Assembly: GCF_003014555.1 (NCBI RefSeq)
Contig: NZ_PYGE01000015.1
Coordinates: forward strand, 1 to 64,000
Length of the DNA stretch: 64,000 nucleotides
Direction of reading: 5' to 3'
Origin: Haloactinopolyspora alba
GTDB lineage: Bacteria; Actinomycetota; Actinomycetes; Jiangellales; Jiangellaceae
A program made the translations under genes and the position numbers. Within the stretch, counting starts at the first letter, position 1. Each line of letters opens with the position of its first letter. The notes beneath the pieces were generated by a model. That model was not told the origin of the DNA. It searched no databases and saw nothing but the letters and a program-made list of their open reading frames with translations. Positions 63,444 to 64,000 of the stretch are shown here, one piece after another.

Positions 63444-64000
63444 TCAGACGTCGGCGGTCTCGGTGGACTCGGCGGAACCCGAATCCTCGTCGGCCACCGG
63501 CGTCAGGGCGAGCTTGCCCCGGTCGTCGATCTCGGTGATCTCGACCTGGATCTTCTGCCCGACCTCGACGACGTCGTCGACGTTCTCGACCCGCTTGCCA
63601 CCCGCGAGCGTGCGCAGCTTGGAGATGTGCACCAAGCCGTCCTTGCCCGGCAACAGCGAGACGAACGCGCCGAAGCTGGTGGTCTTGACCACGGTGCCCA
63701 GGTAGCGCTCGCCGACCTCCGGCATGGTCGGATTGGCGATGGCGTTGATGGCCGACCGGGCGGCCTCCGCCGACGGACCGTCGGTGGCACCGATGAAGAT
63801 CGTGCCGTCGTCCTCGATGCCGATCTCGGCGCCGGTGTCTTCCTGGATCTGGTTGATGACCTTGCCCTTGGGCCCGATCACCGCGCCGATCTGGTCGACC
63901 GGGATGTTGATCGAGATGACGCGCGGAGCGTAGGGGCTCATCTCGTCCGGCTCGGCGATCGCCTCGGACATGACATCGAGGATCGTCAGCCGCGCGTCGC
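63444..64000 (-). CDS. pnp: Polyribonucleotide nucleotidyltransferase, C-terminal part (runs off window)
   Basis: About 185 codons of the 3' end of a phosphorolytic exoribonuclease. The visible part has the linker [18 protein letters not shown], the KH domain ([20 protein letters not shown]) and the S1 domain ([31 protein letters not shown]), then an acidic tail ([15 protein letters not shown]). The reading is open to position 64000, so the catalytic PH domains are outside the window. Confidence 0.95.
   Translation of the reverse strand, partial: DARLTILDVMSEAIAEPDEMSPYAPRVISINIPVDQIGAVIGPKGKVINQIQEDTGAEIGIEDDGTIFIGATDGPSAEAARSAINAIANPTMPEVGERYLGTVVKTTSFGAFVSLLPGKDGLVHISKLRTLAGGKRVENVDDVVEVGQKIQVEITEIDDRGKLALTPVADEDSGSAESTETADV

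Overview
The window is chromosomal DNA of a very GC-rich actinomycete. Supporting signs are the strong G/C bias at third codon positions, frequent GTG starts, many GTGA/ATGA stop-start overlaps, and a backbone of conserved actinobacterial gene neighbourhoods. A salt-adapted member of the Jiangellales or a related order would fit the betaine operon and the acidic methyltransferase, but the genus is inference. No rRNA, tRNA, CRISPR array or intact insertion sequence was seen.

Left end (1-6900): a minus-strand operon for glycine betaine synthesis with its own methyl cycle. It runs from a fused glycine/sarcosine plus dimethylglycine methyltransferase through SAM synthetase and adenosine kinase to S-adenosylhomocysteine hydrolase, which runs off the window. 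A small MT0933-type protein lies divergently. Next comes a decayed stretch: a frameshifted RibD-C/DHFR-like pseudogene between two ~64-bp direct repeats, then a GNAT fragment abutting a class III dioxygenase-like gene. Synteny with other actinobacteria appears broken here, because miaA would normally follow the dioxygenase-like gene.

7600-18000: an accessory block of an ABC transporter with an NMT1/THI5-type binding protein, an NCS1-type permease, a Tat-exported sugar phosphate isomerase/epimerase and a 1530-residue secreted ThuA + glucose/sorbosone dehydrogenase + PKD + carbohydrate-binding protein. Three LacI-type operators sit in front of its three transcription units, but no LacI gene is in the window.

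18000-43900: conserved core genes, namely miaB, the glutamate transporter gluABCD, RNase Y, recX-recA with a clear SOS box, a DUF3046 gene, lhr, clgR-cinA-pgsA, ftsK, a LigD-type polymerase, RNase J-dapA and PrsW. The ligD-rnj convergent gap holds a 21-bp tandem repeat and an array of GATCAGGTGA hairpins.

44500-49600: the paaABCDE phenylacetyl-CoA epoxidase operon, divergent from a bacterial nitric oxide synthase across a palindrome-rich gap.

49600-64000: GNAT, DUF2461, ASCH, azlCD, gamma-glutamyltransferase and dapB; then a block of accessory genes (sigma-like protein, trmL, F420-type reductase, HNH/DUF222 protein, PLP decarboxylase) before the M16 peptidase and pnp genes, which in relatives usually lie close to dapB.
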